From: Balneicella halophila
GTDB lineage: Bacteria; Bacteroidota; Bacteroidia; Bacteroidales; Balneicellaceae
Direction of reading: 5' to 3'
NCBI RefSeq assembly: GCF_003096835.1
Contig: NZ_QENZ01000003.1
Location: 62,001 to 126,000, forward strand
Length of the DNA stretch: 64,000 nucleotides
The position numbers and the translations under genes were made by a program. The notes below the pieces were generated by a model. It made no database searches, had not been told where the DNA came from, and saw nothing but the letters and a program-made list of their open reading frames with translations. Positions 35,828-43,614 of the stretch are shown here, one piece after another; position 1 is the stretch's first letter; each line of letters opens with the position of its first letter.

Positions 35828-36907
35828 TTATTGTTTCTCTATTGAGAATGTTATATCTAGTTTATTTGCCAGTTGTTTTAAGTCGTCAATGACTTGTGGC
35901 TGAACGGGGACGCCTTCTTTAAGCCTTTTCGCTGTTAGCAAGCGTTCAGGATCACCGGGAATAAGTACTTTTTCATCGCCTGTTGGTTTCGCATTTCTAA
36001 AGGTTTCAATCCACTGATCCATATGCTTCTTGAATTCATCTACAGGACGGAAAGCATCTACCCTCCATACTCCTACAAAATGTCCTAAGCCTTCACCCAC
36101 CAAGTTTTCTAAAGGATCTAAGAATGCCACAAACGGTGGTACCCATGGTCCATAATTAGCACCAGAAAGTATTCCTGAGAAAATATCAACCCATGAGCCT
36201 AGGCAGTACCCTTTATGACTTCCATGTTGACGGTCGCTACCCAATGGAAGCATAGCTCCCCCTTTCTTTAAAATTGAAGCATCTATTGATGGATTGCCCT
36301 CAGCATCCTGCGCCCAACCCTTTGGAGCATTTTCTCCAGCACGTTGTAATACTTCGAGCTTCCCATTGGCAGCAGGTGTTGTTGCCAAATCAATAACCAA
36401 AGGAGGTTGTTTAGCAGTAGGTATGGCAACAGATATTGGATTTGTTCCTAGTAATTTACTCTTGGAGAACGTTGGCGCGACCAAAGGACTGGCATTCGTC
36501 ATAGCAAAACCTATCATATTCTCCTCCAAAGCAACCATACTATGTGCTGCTGCAATCCCAAAATGATTGGAATTTTTTATTGCTACCCAGCCTGAACCTA
36601 CAGTCTTAGCTTTTTCAATCGCTACCTGCATCCCTTTTTGAGCAGAAACGAGACCCATTGCGAGGTCAGCATCTAAAACTGCAGTCGATGGAGTTTCATG
36701 TACCACTTTCATTTTTGGCTGAGCATGCAATCGCTTCTTCTCCCATAAACGTACATAACCACTCAATCTCGCAACTCCATGAGAATCTACCCCTCTTAAG
36801 TCAGCCTGTGACAATACTTCTGAAGCGATACACGCATCGACAGAAGAGCATCCAATAGCTCGAAACACTGAATAGGTAAATTCTTTAAGAGATTTGCTTG
36901 AATACAT
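35828..36907 (-). CDS. Ldh family oxidoreductase (malate/L-lactate dehydrogenase type 2)
   Basis: 359 residues from the ATG at 36907; the GTG two codons upstream lies inside the -7 box and is rejected. The fold is the LDH2/MDH2 family: SHGVARLSGYV, NSNHFGIAAAHS (with the catalytic His), GTNPISVAIPT and GSDRQHGSHKGYCLG. Members reduce 2-oxoacids with NAD(P)H (malate, sulfolactate, ureidoglycolate and others); the substrate is unresolved. Confidence 0.88.
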   Translation of the reverse strand: MYSSKSLKEFTYSVFRAIGCSSVDACIASEVLSQADLRGVDSHGVARLSGYVRLWEKKRLHAQPKMKVVHETPSTAVLDADLAMGLVSAQKGMQVAIEKAKTVGSGWVAIKNSNHFGIAAAHSMVALEENMIGFAMTNASPLVAPTFSKSKLLGTNPISVAIPTAKQPPLVIDLATTPAANGKLEVLQRAGENAPKGWAQDAEGNPSIDASILKKGGAMLPLGSDRQHGSHKGYCLGSWVDIFSGILSGANYGPWVPPFVAFLDPLENLVGEGLGHFVGVWRVDAFRPVDEFKKHMDQWIETFRNAKPTGDEKVLIPGDPERLLTAKRLKEGVPVQPQVIDDLKQLANKLDITFSIEKQ

Positions 36908-36912
36908 AGACA

Positions 36913-36920
36913 CAAAGATA
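36913..36920 (-). promoter_or_regulatory. -7 box 5 bases before the Ldh ATG
   Basis: Minus strand TATCTTTG, exact consensus, with only 5 bases before ATG 36907; transcription would start at or near the A of the ATG. Confidence 0.55.
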
Positions 36921-36936
36921 CGTTTTCTGTCTGAAC

Positions 36937-37308
36937 TTATGGATTGATGAGTTCTACACTATCTACAAAATACTTTGTTTCACCCCAAAAAGGAATCGGG
37001 ATATACTTCTCTTCGTAATACAATTTTACACGCTTGCCTTTATCAACGGCCTCTTCAATTTTTTCAATTGTTCTTTTTTCTGATTGTCTTACAGAAAAAT
37101 TCCAAATCATGGAAGTCATGTCACCACCTGTCACATCTCCCGAGAAACCTCCGGTATTCAGCTGTCCTTCATAGGTTTTGATAACGTAACCTTTACGACT
37201 CATTTTCATGATAATGCCAGAACGATACCCTTTGCTATAGTTAGCAAATACAGCTAAAGTCAGTACCAGTACTAGTATTAAAGCTAATAAGATTAATATG
37301 CGTTTCAT
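36937..37308 (-). CDS. Conserved membrane-anchored protein of unknown function
   Basis: 123 residues with one N-terminal hydrophobic helix (about 3-22) and an exported soluble part (SGIIMKMSRKGYVIKTYEGQL, VKLYYEEKYIPIPFWG). I associate this with a small flavobacterial family sometimes labelled 6-phosphogluconate dehydrogenase, which is far too long to match and is surely wrong. The gene is 3 bases after the glycosyltransferase. Confidence 0.65.
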   Translation of the reverse strand: MKRILILLALILVLVLTLAVFANYSKGYRSGIIMKMSRKGYVIKTYEGQLNTGGFSGDVTGGDMTSMIWNFSVRQSEKRTIEKIEEAVDKGKRVKLYYEEKYIPIPFWGETKYFVDSVELINP

Positions 37309-37311
37309 TTT

Positions 37312-38436
37312 CTATTTTTTTAAGTTGGATATAAATTCTAGTAATTCTTCACAAAAAGCTTTCCAAGATAATTCTTTTTTTAATTCTCGAATTCCTTTTT
37401 GAAAAGTTTCTCTTTTATTTTCATTAAAATAATATACAATAGCATCAACAATAGCTGTTGCATTAATCTCTTCAACAATCAAACCTGTCTTTTCATGTCT
37501 CACATCTTCTTTTAAGCCTCCAACATTCGTGACTATCATAGGAACATCAAAATGATAAGAAACAGCAGTAATCCCACTTTGCGTAGCTGAGCGGTAGGGT
37601 TGCACACAAACATCAGCACAGGAGAATAAGCTTGCCACTTCTTCATCAGCAATATAACGATTGAGCAACACTATTCTTTCTTTATTAGGATTTTTATTAA
37701 TTAAATATTGATATTTTGAAAAGTCAGTATAGCTCTCCCCTGCAATTATCAACTGATAGTTATCATTTAGTTTTGCAAAAGCTTCAATCAAGATATCCAA
37801 ACCTTTGTATTCTCTAATAAATCCAAAGAAAAGCAATGTTTTTTTATTAGTTGCTAAACTGTATTTTTTTAGCATTTTTATCTTGTCTTTTTTTTCTCCA
37901 AAATGATTATACAGCGGATGCTGTTTCAGCAGACAAGGAACTTTAGGAGCTAACCTTCGTAAATCATTCTCCACAATTTTACTCATCGCTACAAAACCGT
38001 CTGATTGCTTGGTAAAATAATGAGTGAAAGGTTTATAAATTGCTTTATCTTCATGAGGTACAGCATTATCTACAAGTGTAATCACTTTCACATCCTTTTT
38101 AAGCATTTTAGCAACTGTACCGAGAGAAGGAGCAAAAAAAGGATGCCAATATCTGAGAAAAAGAACATCAGGATTCCACGTTTTAATGGTTTTGCCAGTT
38201 TTCCAGTAGGAAAAAGGATTTACACTGTCTAAGATACGAACAGCATTTACTTTTTCAGCATCTTTAGCATCTACGACATATTGGGTTTTTCCCGGAAAAA
38301 GCAAGGAAGGGTATTGTCGACTAAAAGTGTAAGCTCTTACATCATGTGATTTACTCAATTCATTATACAAACGTGCATTGAACTGGGCAATTCCTCCGCG
38401 ATAAGGATAAAATGTAGAGAGCATTGCAATTTTCAT
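37312..38436 (-). CDS. Glycosyltransferase family 4 protein
   Basis: 374 residues, GT-B fold. The N-terminal PYRGGIAQFNARLYNEL loop is typical of GT4 acceptor domains. The C-terminal donor domain has LLFFGFIREYKGLDILIEAF and the E-x7-E-like segment VQPYRSATQSGITAVSYHFD, plus VPMIVTNVGGL. It transfers a sugar from a nucleotide donor to a lipid or polysaccharide; the exact role is unknown. Six bases separate it from miaA upstream. Confidence 0.88.
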   Translation of the reverse strand: MKIAMLSTFYPYRGGIAQFNARLYNELSKSHDVRAYTFSRQYPSLLFPGKTQYVVDAKDAEKVNAVRILDSVNPFSYWKTGKTIKTWNPDVLFLRYWHPFFAPSLGTVAKMLKKDVKVITLVDNAVPHEDKAIYKPFTHYFTKQSDGFVAMSKIVENDLRRLAPKVPCLLKQHPLYNHFGEKKDKIKMLKKYSLATNKKTLLFFGFIREYKGLDILIEAFAKLNDNYQLIIAGESYTDFSKYQYLINKNPNKERIVLLNRYIADEEVASLFSCADVCVQPYRSATQSGITAVSYHFDVPMIVTNVGGLKEDVRHEKTGLIVEEINATAIVDAIVYYFNENKRETFQKGIRELKKELSWKAFCEELLEFISNLKK

Positions 38437-38442
38437 AAGTGA

Positions 38443-39375
38443 TTATTTTGTTAATAATGCTACTTTCTTCTCTTCAATAAACTTTATAATCTGTTCTATG
38501 TCCTTCGGATGAAACCACTGAATATCTTCATCTCGGCGAAACCATGATAGCTGTCGTTTTGCATAATATCTTGTATTTCTTTTAATCAATCGAATAGCTT
38601 CATTCTTATCATACTCACCTTCAAAGTAACCGAAGAGTTCTTTATAGCCTACCGTTTTCAACGCATTCAGTCCCTTTTTAGGATGCAAATTCTTCGCCTC
38701 TTCTTCTAACCCCTCCTCTATCATTATATCAACACGTCTGTTAATTCGATCATATAATTCTTCTCTCTCTCTATTTAATCCAATCTTCACAATCGTAAAT
38801 GGACGGTTTGCTGGCTCACCTTTACGCAAGTTTGAGTAAGGCTCACCTGCTTCTAAGCAAACTTCCACGGCATGCATCACTCTTTTAGGATTTAACAAAT
38901 CAACCTCCTCATAAAACTTAGGATCTAGTTCCTTGAGTTGCAGTTGTAATGATGTTAGTCCATTTTCCTCATAGTCCTGTTCCACTTTTTCTCTTATTTC
39001 CTTGCTTATGGTAGGAATCTCGTCAATTCCCTCGCATATTGCATCAATATAGAGCATGGATCCTCCCGTAAGTACGACTATATCTTTCTTCTGAAAAAGA
39101 TTCTCCAACAATGCTAATGTATCTTGTTCAAAATCATAGCTACTGTATTTGTCATCAATAGATAGGTTTTGTATAAAATGATGCTTAACTTCTTCAAGTT
39201 GCCGAGAGTCGGGCACAGCAGTTCCAATAGACATTTCTTTAAAAAATTGCCGAGAATCCGCAGAGATAATTTCAGTATTATAGTGCCTAGCAATTGCGAT
39301 GCTCGTATCTGTCTTTCCCACTGCCGTAGGTCCAATGAGAACCACTAAGATTTTATCATTAGTATAAGTCGTCAT
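38443..39375 (-). CDS. miaA: tRNA dimethylallyltransferase
   Basis: 310 residues starting at MTTYTNDK; ATGs 3-12 bases upstream are possible, and all overlap the preceding gene. The P-loop is GPTAVGKTDTS, ISADSRQFFKEMSIGTA is the DSxQ-like motif, and KRNTRYYAKRQLSWFRR is the C-terminal tRNA-binding signature. It adds a dimethylallyl group to A37 of tRNAs reading UNN codons. The overlap with the upstream gene implies coupling. Confidence 0.95.
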   Translation of the reverse strand: MTTYTNDKILVVLIGPTAVGKTDTSIAIARHYNTEIISADSRQFFKEMSIGTAVPDSRQLEEVKHHFIQNLSIDDKYSSYDFEQDTLALLENLFQKKDIVVLTGGSMLYIDAICEGIDEIPTISKEIREKVEQDYEENGLTSLQLQLKELDPKFYEEVDLLNPKRVMHAVEVCLEAGEPYSNLRKGEPANRPFTIVKIGLNREREELYDRINRRVDIMIEEGLEEEAKNLHPKKGLNALKTVGYKELFGYFEGEYDKNEAIRLIKRNTRYYAKRQLSWFRRDEDIQWFHPKDIEQIIKFIEEKKVALLTK

Positions 39376-39922
39376 CATCCAAATCATCTAAAGATTGGAA
39401 ATCAATATCATCTCCCTTACAATCATCAAAAGAGGAAAGGTAGCTTTCGTAATCTTTCTCATCGCTATTTTGATTTTCAGCAGCTAAGTCAAGTCCTTCA
39501 AAACCGTCTAAAGAAATCTGTGGAGGCGGTGTCCCGTTCTTATTTACAAGGGCTATTGCATCTTGTGAACCTTTTTGTATTTCTACAACTTTTAACGTAA
39601 AGTATCGATCACCAAAGAAATCATATTGATATTCTACCGTTTTGATTTTCTCCCCAATAAATTCACCTAAAGTTGAGACATCCATCACAGCCTCATTGAG
39701 TTCAGCATCTTCTGATGAAAGTTCCATCAAACTTATTTCCTGCAAACGTTGCCCATTTTCAGCAATTGTAAAAAAAGAAGCCATCTGTGTAGGATCGTAC
39801 TGACAAACCTCTATTAAAAAATCGTGTAACTCTAAAAAGGTAGCTTCAGCATCTATTTGTAGCAGGATACCGAAAGATTTCTCTTCTTCTGATTTGACTT
39901 GAATTAAATATCGCATTTTCAA
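39359..39922 (-). CDS. PRiA4_ORF3-like (pRiA4b ORF-3 family) protein
   Basis: 187 residues. The N-terminal domain (about 1-125: YLIQVKSEEEKSFGILLQIDAEATFLELHDFL, VEYQYDFFGD) resembles the pRiA4b ORF-3 family, often annotated as IS1096 passenger TnpR. No transposon features are present, and I regard it as chromosomal. The tail from about 145 is strongly acidic, ending SLDDLDDDDLY. It lies between miaA (overlapping) and the acyl-CoA reductase (3-base gap). Function unknown. Confidence 0.75.
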   Translation of the reverse strand: MKMRYLIQVKSEEEKSFGILLQIDAEATFLELHDFLIEVCQYDPTQMASFFTIAENGQRLQEISLMELSSEDAELNEAVMDVSTLGEFIGEKIKTVEYQYDFFGDRYFTLKVVEIQKGSQDAIALVNKNGTPPPQISLDGFEGLDLAAENQNSDEKDYESYLSSFDDCKGDDIDFQSLDDLDDDDLY

Positions 39923-39925
39923 CTA

Positions 39926-40954
39926 TTATAAAGTACTTAAAAAGGCTAACGTATCGATATTATCTGCATAATCATCTGCTTCCGGATACTGCGCCTTGCC
40001 CAAAGGTACAAAATCATTTGATTTAATATTGCTTACTATGCACTGCAATTGTTCGTTATTAGCATATAGAAACAATAACAAATCCGATAATGACTCATAT
40101 TCTTCATAGTAAACAACTGCAATTGGAGAAATCAAAGAGGAACTCTCCTGAAACAGTGCAAATTCTGTCTCGTAAAAATGTTGTTGGTTTACCAGATTAA
40201 TAGACCGATTATAATTGTAGTTATTTATCCACTTATGATGATGTTGATAATTAGAATATTTAGTAAAATGAGAAAAAATACCTCGAATATCAAAGCCTTT
40301 TGGAATGTATATTTTAGAGACATTTCGACAACCTAATCCGAAATACATAAAAATATCATCTCCCAATCCTTCCAGCGCCTCCTTTGTCTCATTTCCTGAT
40401 AAAATAGCCACTGATGAACGCCCCTTACGAATAATATGTGGTAAATGTCCAAAGTATTGTTGAAAATAACGTGCTGTATTATTACTTCCTGTAGCTATCA
40501 CCGCATCATACTTAATATCTTTCAAGTCTGAAACAAACGTGATTCTCTCTTCAAACCTTTTATCAGCCTGTATAATTATTTCAGCTAAGACAGGTAAAAG
40601 CTGTTTGTCTTTGCTTGATGTTTTGCCAATAAAATGATGCCCGGATAATAAAACACAAAGCATATCATGAAAGCCCACCATTGGTATATTCCCAGCCAAA
40701 ATACAGGCTACAGTCTTGCTGTCTTCTGATAACGAATAATTTGACACCCAATTTTCTAACTTTTTGTTATCTAAAAGCGTGATAATTCCTCGTATAGCGT
40801 TTGCTACTGATTCATCAGTAAACCAAGGATTATCTACTTTTGCTTTTTCTATAGCATTATCTAAAAAGGTATTGTAAGTGCCTTTATTTGCTAAAAACGC
40901 TTGCAGTTCTTGTCCTAAAATAGAAAAAGCCACTAACCTATCTTCAAGTCTCAT
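39926..40954 (-). CDS. Acyl-CoA reductase (LuxC family)
   Basis: 342 residues. It follows the LuxC/aldehyde dehydrogenase-like fold: ACILAGNIPMVGFHDMLCVLLSGH, DAVIATGSNNTARYF, and the active-site region FGLGCRNVSKIYIPKGFD with the candidate catalytic Cys. Members reduce fatty acyl groups to aldehydes. The role in this organism is unknown. The ATG is 5 bases after a consensus -7 box. Confidence 0.82.
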   Translation of the reverse strand: MRLEDRLVAFSILGQELQAFLANKGTYNTFLDNAIEKAKVDNPWFTDESVANAIRGIITLLDNKKLENWVSNYSLSEDSKTVACILAGNIPMVGFHDMLCVLLSGHHFIGKTSSKDKQLLPVLAEIIIQADKRFEERITFVSDLKDIKYDAVIATGSNNTARYFQQYFGHLPHIIRKGRSSVAILSGNETKEALEGLGDDIFMYFGLGCRNVSKIYIPKGFDIRGIFSHFTKYSNYQHHHKWINNYNYNRSINLVNQQHFYETEFALFQESSSLISPIAVVYYEEYESLSDLLLFLYANNEQLQCIVSNIKSNDFVPLGKAQYPEADDYADNIDTLAFLSTL

Positions 40955-40959
40955 AGCGA

Positions 40960-40967
40960 CAAAGATA
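40960..40967 (-). promoter_or_regulatory. -7 box 5 bases before the acyl-CoA reductase ATG
   Basis: Minus strand TATCTTTG, exact consensus; the spacing implies a leaderless or nearly leaderless mRNA. Confidence 0.55.
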
Positions 40968-41005
40968 GAGAATTAGTAGCTTTTAAGATTTAAATATGCG
41001 AACTT

Positions 41006-41398
41006 TTATTGATATTGTTCTAGCGCCTGTTGATATTGTTCCATATAAGCATCCCAACCTACAGTTGATACAGAATATATAGTATAAATAATAGATAAAG
41101 CAATAAGAACTAAACCTACTATTGATGCAATTCTACCTGCATTCAAATTGGTATATGAAGAGCGAGTGTAGCCTGTAGGGTTTGCATTATACATAGCTAC
41201 TCCTTTATTTCCTTTAATCAATCCTATAATTCCTGGAATAAGTGCAAAAGGACCACAGCAACAAGAAAGTACGATAGACAAAATACCCATAGTCAGCACC
41301 AATTCTGAATTAGGCAATTTCTCCTGAAAAGGAGGTTCTACTCTCTGTTCCTGCATAGCGGGTTCTACTCTTTCTTCAAAAAACTTTTTCTCTTCCAT
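41006..41398 (-). CDS. CCC-motif membrane protein
   Basis: 130 residues: a polar N terminus (about 1-30), then two membrane helices. The first contains VLSCCCGPFALIPGIIGLI, the tandem-Cys motif defining this Bacteroidota family, and the second is IASIVGLVLIALSIIYTIYS. It is often encoded next to a DUF2752 protein, as here (22-base gap). Function unknown. Confidence 0.8.
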   Translation of the reverse strand: MEEKKFFEERVEPAMQEQRVEPPFQEKLPNSELVLTMGILSIVLSCCCGPFALIPGIIGLIKGNKGVAMYNANPTGYTRSSYTNLNAGRIASIVGLVLIALSIIYTIYSVSTVGWDAYMEQYQQALEQYQ

Positions 41399-41420
41399 AG
41401 TTTATATTTTAGTGTTAGTT

Positions 41421-41723
41421 TTATAATGCTAATATTCTGTAAATATAATTGAAAATCATAAAAAAACCGGTAGCTAAACCTAAATATTTTAAGCAAATAC
41501 CCCCATTTTTAAAACGAAATATCAAATGCAATAGTAAATATATTAGGGTTAAAACTATAAGAACCAGGGGCGGATACATTTTAAAAGATCCTGCCACATC
41601 ACCTTCCATCAATAATAAAATAGCTCTCTGTGTACCGCAACCAGGACACTCTACGCCAAAGTTGCTTTTGTAAAAGCATGATTGCATATTATTATTAAAA
41701 AGTTCTTTTATAGCTTCCCACAT
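41421..41723 (-). CDS. DUF2752 membrane protein
   Basis: 100 residues with two hydrophobic helices and the signature VECPGCGTQRAILLLMEGD (CPGCGxxRA). This is the DUF2752 family of unknown function. It pairs with the CCC-motif gene downstream. The ATG lies 4 bases after a TAAATTTG box. Confidence 0.85.
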   Translation of the reverse strand: MWEAIKELFNNNMQSCFYKSNFGVECPGCGTQRAILLLMEGDVAGSFKMYPPLVLIVLTLIYLLLHLIFRFKNGGICLKYLGLATGFFMIFNYIYRILAL

Positions 41724-41727
41724 GCTA

Positions 41728-41735
41728 CAAATTTA
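41728..41735 (-). promoter_or_regulatory. -7 box 4 bases before the DUF2752 ATG
   Basis: Minus strand TAAATTTG (TAnnTTTG), 4 bases before the ATG. Confidence 0.45.
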
Positions 41736-41827
41736 AATATTTGTGGTATTAATCTCTATTCTTAGCAAAAATTTCACATCTTTTTAATATTTTAAATTAA
41801 TTTAGTACCGAAATAAAGTGAATTAGT

Positions 41828-42952
41828 TTGTATAAAATTGTCATTGCTCCAGATAAATTTAAAGGCTCTTTAAAGGGCATAGAGTTCTGTAAAATTGTAG
41901 CAGAAGAACTTCATCGGGGGCTGCCTTCTGCTCAAATAATACAACTACCTCTGGCTGATGGTGGTGATGGTACTGCATCTATATTAGCACACTATTCAGA
42001 CACACAGGCAATTAAAATAGAAGCCCACAATCCGCTATTTCTTAAAGTAGAGTCCTCTTATTATTATTCTCAAGCAAAGAATACAGCGTATATAGATATG
42101 GCTTCGGTGTCTGGACTTTCTTTGCTAAATAAAGATGAGTATAATCCAATGCTTACCACTACATACGGTACAGGAGAGTTAATTGCCGATGCTATAGAAC
42201 GAGGTGCAAAACATATTGTTTTAGGCATCGGTGGCAGTGCCACTAATGATGCGGGTATCGGAGTGGCGAGAGCATTAGGCTACCAATTCTTAGACAAAGA
42301 TGGAAATCCACTAAAAGGCATTGGTGCAGATTTAAATAAAATCCAAAAAATCAGCTCAAAAAATGTGCATCCCAAACTATTTAGTACAAAGATTACAGTC
42401 GCTTGCGATGTTACAGCTCCTCTATTTGGAAAAAATGGAGCTTCTTATGTTTACGCTCCACAAAAGGGTGCTGACAGTGCAATGGTAGCAACATTAGATG
42501 AAGGCTTACGCCATTTTAATAAAATAGTAAAACAACATTTTAATATTGACGTTTCACAAATGAAAGGAGCAGGTGCTGCTGGCGGATTGGGTGCAGGTGC
42601 AATGCTATTTCTAAATGCAAAATTAAAATCTGGAATAGCAATAGTTAAAAGAGAAGCTAAATTTAGCGAACAGATAAAAAATGCTGATTGGATTATTAGT
42701 GGAGAGGGCAGTATGGATGCACAGACTTTTCAAGGCAAAGTTATAAAAGGAGTCCTTGATGAAATATCCACCCAAAAAGTAGCACTTTTTTGTGGGCAAA
42801 ACCAATTGACAAAGCAAGAAGTAGCCAACTATACAAAAATTTGCTACATAGATGAAATCTTAGCCTATTCACAATCGCAAGACGATGCTATCATTAATGC
42901 AAAAAAATATTTAAAAGAGATGACTAAAAGGTTTTTGGAGTACCAACTTTAA
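41828..42952 (+). CDS. Glycerate kinase (GlxK/GarK family)
   Basis: 374 residues from a TTG start; no in-frame ATG lies near the conserved N terminus, MYKIVIAPDKFKGSLKG. LADGGDGTASIL, GIGGSATNDAGIGVARALG and SGEGSMDAQTFQGK are the family blocks. It phosphorylates D-glycerate to 2-phosphoglycerate. It stands alone between two divergent units. Confidence 0.92.
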   Translation: MYKIVIAPDKFKGSLKGIEFCKIVAEELHRGLPSAQIIQLPLADGGDGTASILAHYSDTQAIKIEAHNPLFLKVESSYYYSQAKNTAYIDMASVSGLSLLNKDEYNPMLTTTYGTGELIADAIERGAKHIVLGIGGSATNDAGIGVARALGYQFLDKDGNPLKGIGADLNKIQKISSKNVHPKLFSTKITVACDVTAPLFGKNGASYVYAPQKGADSAMVATLDEGLRHFNKIVKQHFNIDVSQMKGAGAAGGLGAGAMLFLNAKLKSGIAIVKREAKFSEQIKNADWIISGEGSMDAQTFQGKVIKGVLDEISTQKVALFCGQNQLTKQEVANYTKICYIDEILAYSQSQDDAIINAKKYLKEMTKRFLEYQL

Positions 42953-42973
42953 AGCAGAAATACTAATATTTTT

Positions 42974-43003
42974 TTGTTTCACAAAAAATCTATCGTATAT
43001 TTG
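42974..43003 (+). promoter_or_regulatory. Promoter of the arsR-type operon
   Basis: TTG at 42974-42976, 19 bases, then TATATTTG at 42996-43003; the ATG follows at 43013. The -7 box is enclosed by the operator palindrome. Confidence 0.75.
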
Positions 43004-43008
43004 CGATA
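42991..43008. promoter_or_regulatory. ArsR-type operator 1
   Basis: TATCG-N8-CGATA palindrome with the -7 box TATATTTG as its centre, ideally placed to block RNA polymerase. The same arms and spacing recur at 43336-43353. Confidence 0.7.
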
Positions 43009-43012
43009 AACA

Positions 43013-43318
43013 ATGAAAAGAAGTTTAGAACATATCCAATACACGGATGATACTGAAACTTTGGCTAGATTTGCCAAAGCCTTAGGACATCCTACGCGTA
43101 TCACTATTCTGCAATATCTTGAAAAGCAATCTTGTTGTTTTACTGGAGATTTGGTTGATGTATTACCTTTTTCGCAATCTACCATTTCACAACATTTAAA
43201 AGAACTGAAGAACGCAGGGTTAATTCAAGGGGAAGTCAATCCTCCAAAAATAAAGTATTGTATCCATCAGGAAAATTGGAAAATAGCAAAACGTTTGTTT
43301 AAAAGCTTCTTTGAGTAA
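43013..43318 (+). CDS. ArsR/SmtB family transcriptional regulator
   Basis: 101 residues, winged helix. The recognition helix is in LPFSQSTISQHLKELKNAGLI. Ahead of it, KQSCCFTGDLVDVL offers two adjacent Cys near the ELCVC-type metal site of ArsR, so a thiophilic metal or arsenite is a plausible signal. Metal release from the regulator would free the operator that overlaps its own promoter. It heads an operon with a thioredoxin-like protein and a permease. Confidence 0.92.
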   Translation: MKRSLEHIQYTDDTETLARFAKALGHPTRITILQYLEKQSCCFTGDLVDVLPFSQSTISQHLKELKNAGLIQGEVNPPKIKYCIHQENWKIAKRLFKSFFE

Positions 43319-43335
43319 ATATTTTTTAATAACCG

Positions 43336-43353
43336 TATCGTTTATTGGCGATA
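43336..43353. promoter_or_regulatory. ArsR-type operator 2
   Basis: A second TATCG-N8-CGATA palindrome in the 52-base gap between the regulator and the thioredoxin-like gene. The centre (TTTATTGG) is not a consensus -7 box, so it may act as a second binding site or control an internal promoter. Confidence 0.6.
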
Positions 43354-43370
43354 AACTAAGAACAAAAATT

Positions 43371-43607
43371 ATGAGTAAATCTATCAAAGTATTAGGAACT
43401 GGATGTGCAAAATGCCAATCAGTAACGAAAGTCGTTAAAGACGCAATTTCCGAAAACAATATCGATGCTACAGTGGAAAAAGTAGAAGATATGATGGAAA
43501 TCATGAAATACAATGTCATGGTTACGCCTGCATTAGTTATAGACGGCGAAGTTAAAATAAAAGGCAGAGTTCCATCAAAAGATGAAGTGCTGAAATTTTT
43601 GAAGTAA
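43371..43607 (+). CDS. Thioredoxin-like redox-active disulfide protein (TM0996/MTH895 type)
   Basis: 78 residues starting at MSKSIKVLG; an upstream in-frame ATG at 43311 would read through operator 2 and is rejected. GTGCAKCQSVTK is the CxxC site and VMVTPALVIDGEVKIKG holds the cis-Pro. These very small thioredoxins are typically encoded with ArsR and a DUF318/ArsP permease. A likely role is thiol reduction for the metal or metalloid system. Confidence 0.9.
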   Translation: MSKSIKVLGTGCAKCQSVTKVVKDAISENNIDATVEKVEDMMEIMKYNVMVTPALVIDGEVKIKGRVPSKDEVLKFLK

Positions 43608-43614
43608 TATCCAC

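Noticed and set aside
36937-37308. 6-phosphogluconate dehydrogenase label for the 123-residue protein
   Set aside because: Far too short, with a membrane anchor and no Rossmann motif.
39359-39922. IS1096 passenger or transposon
   Set aside because: No inverted ends, transposase or target duplication; the gene is locked between housekeeping genes.
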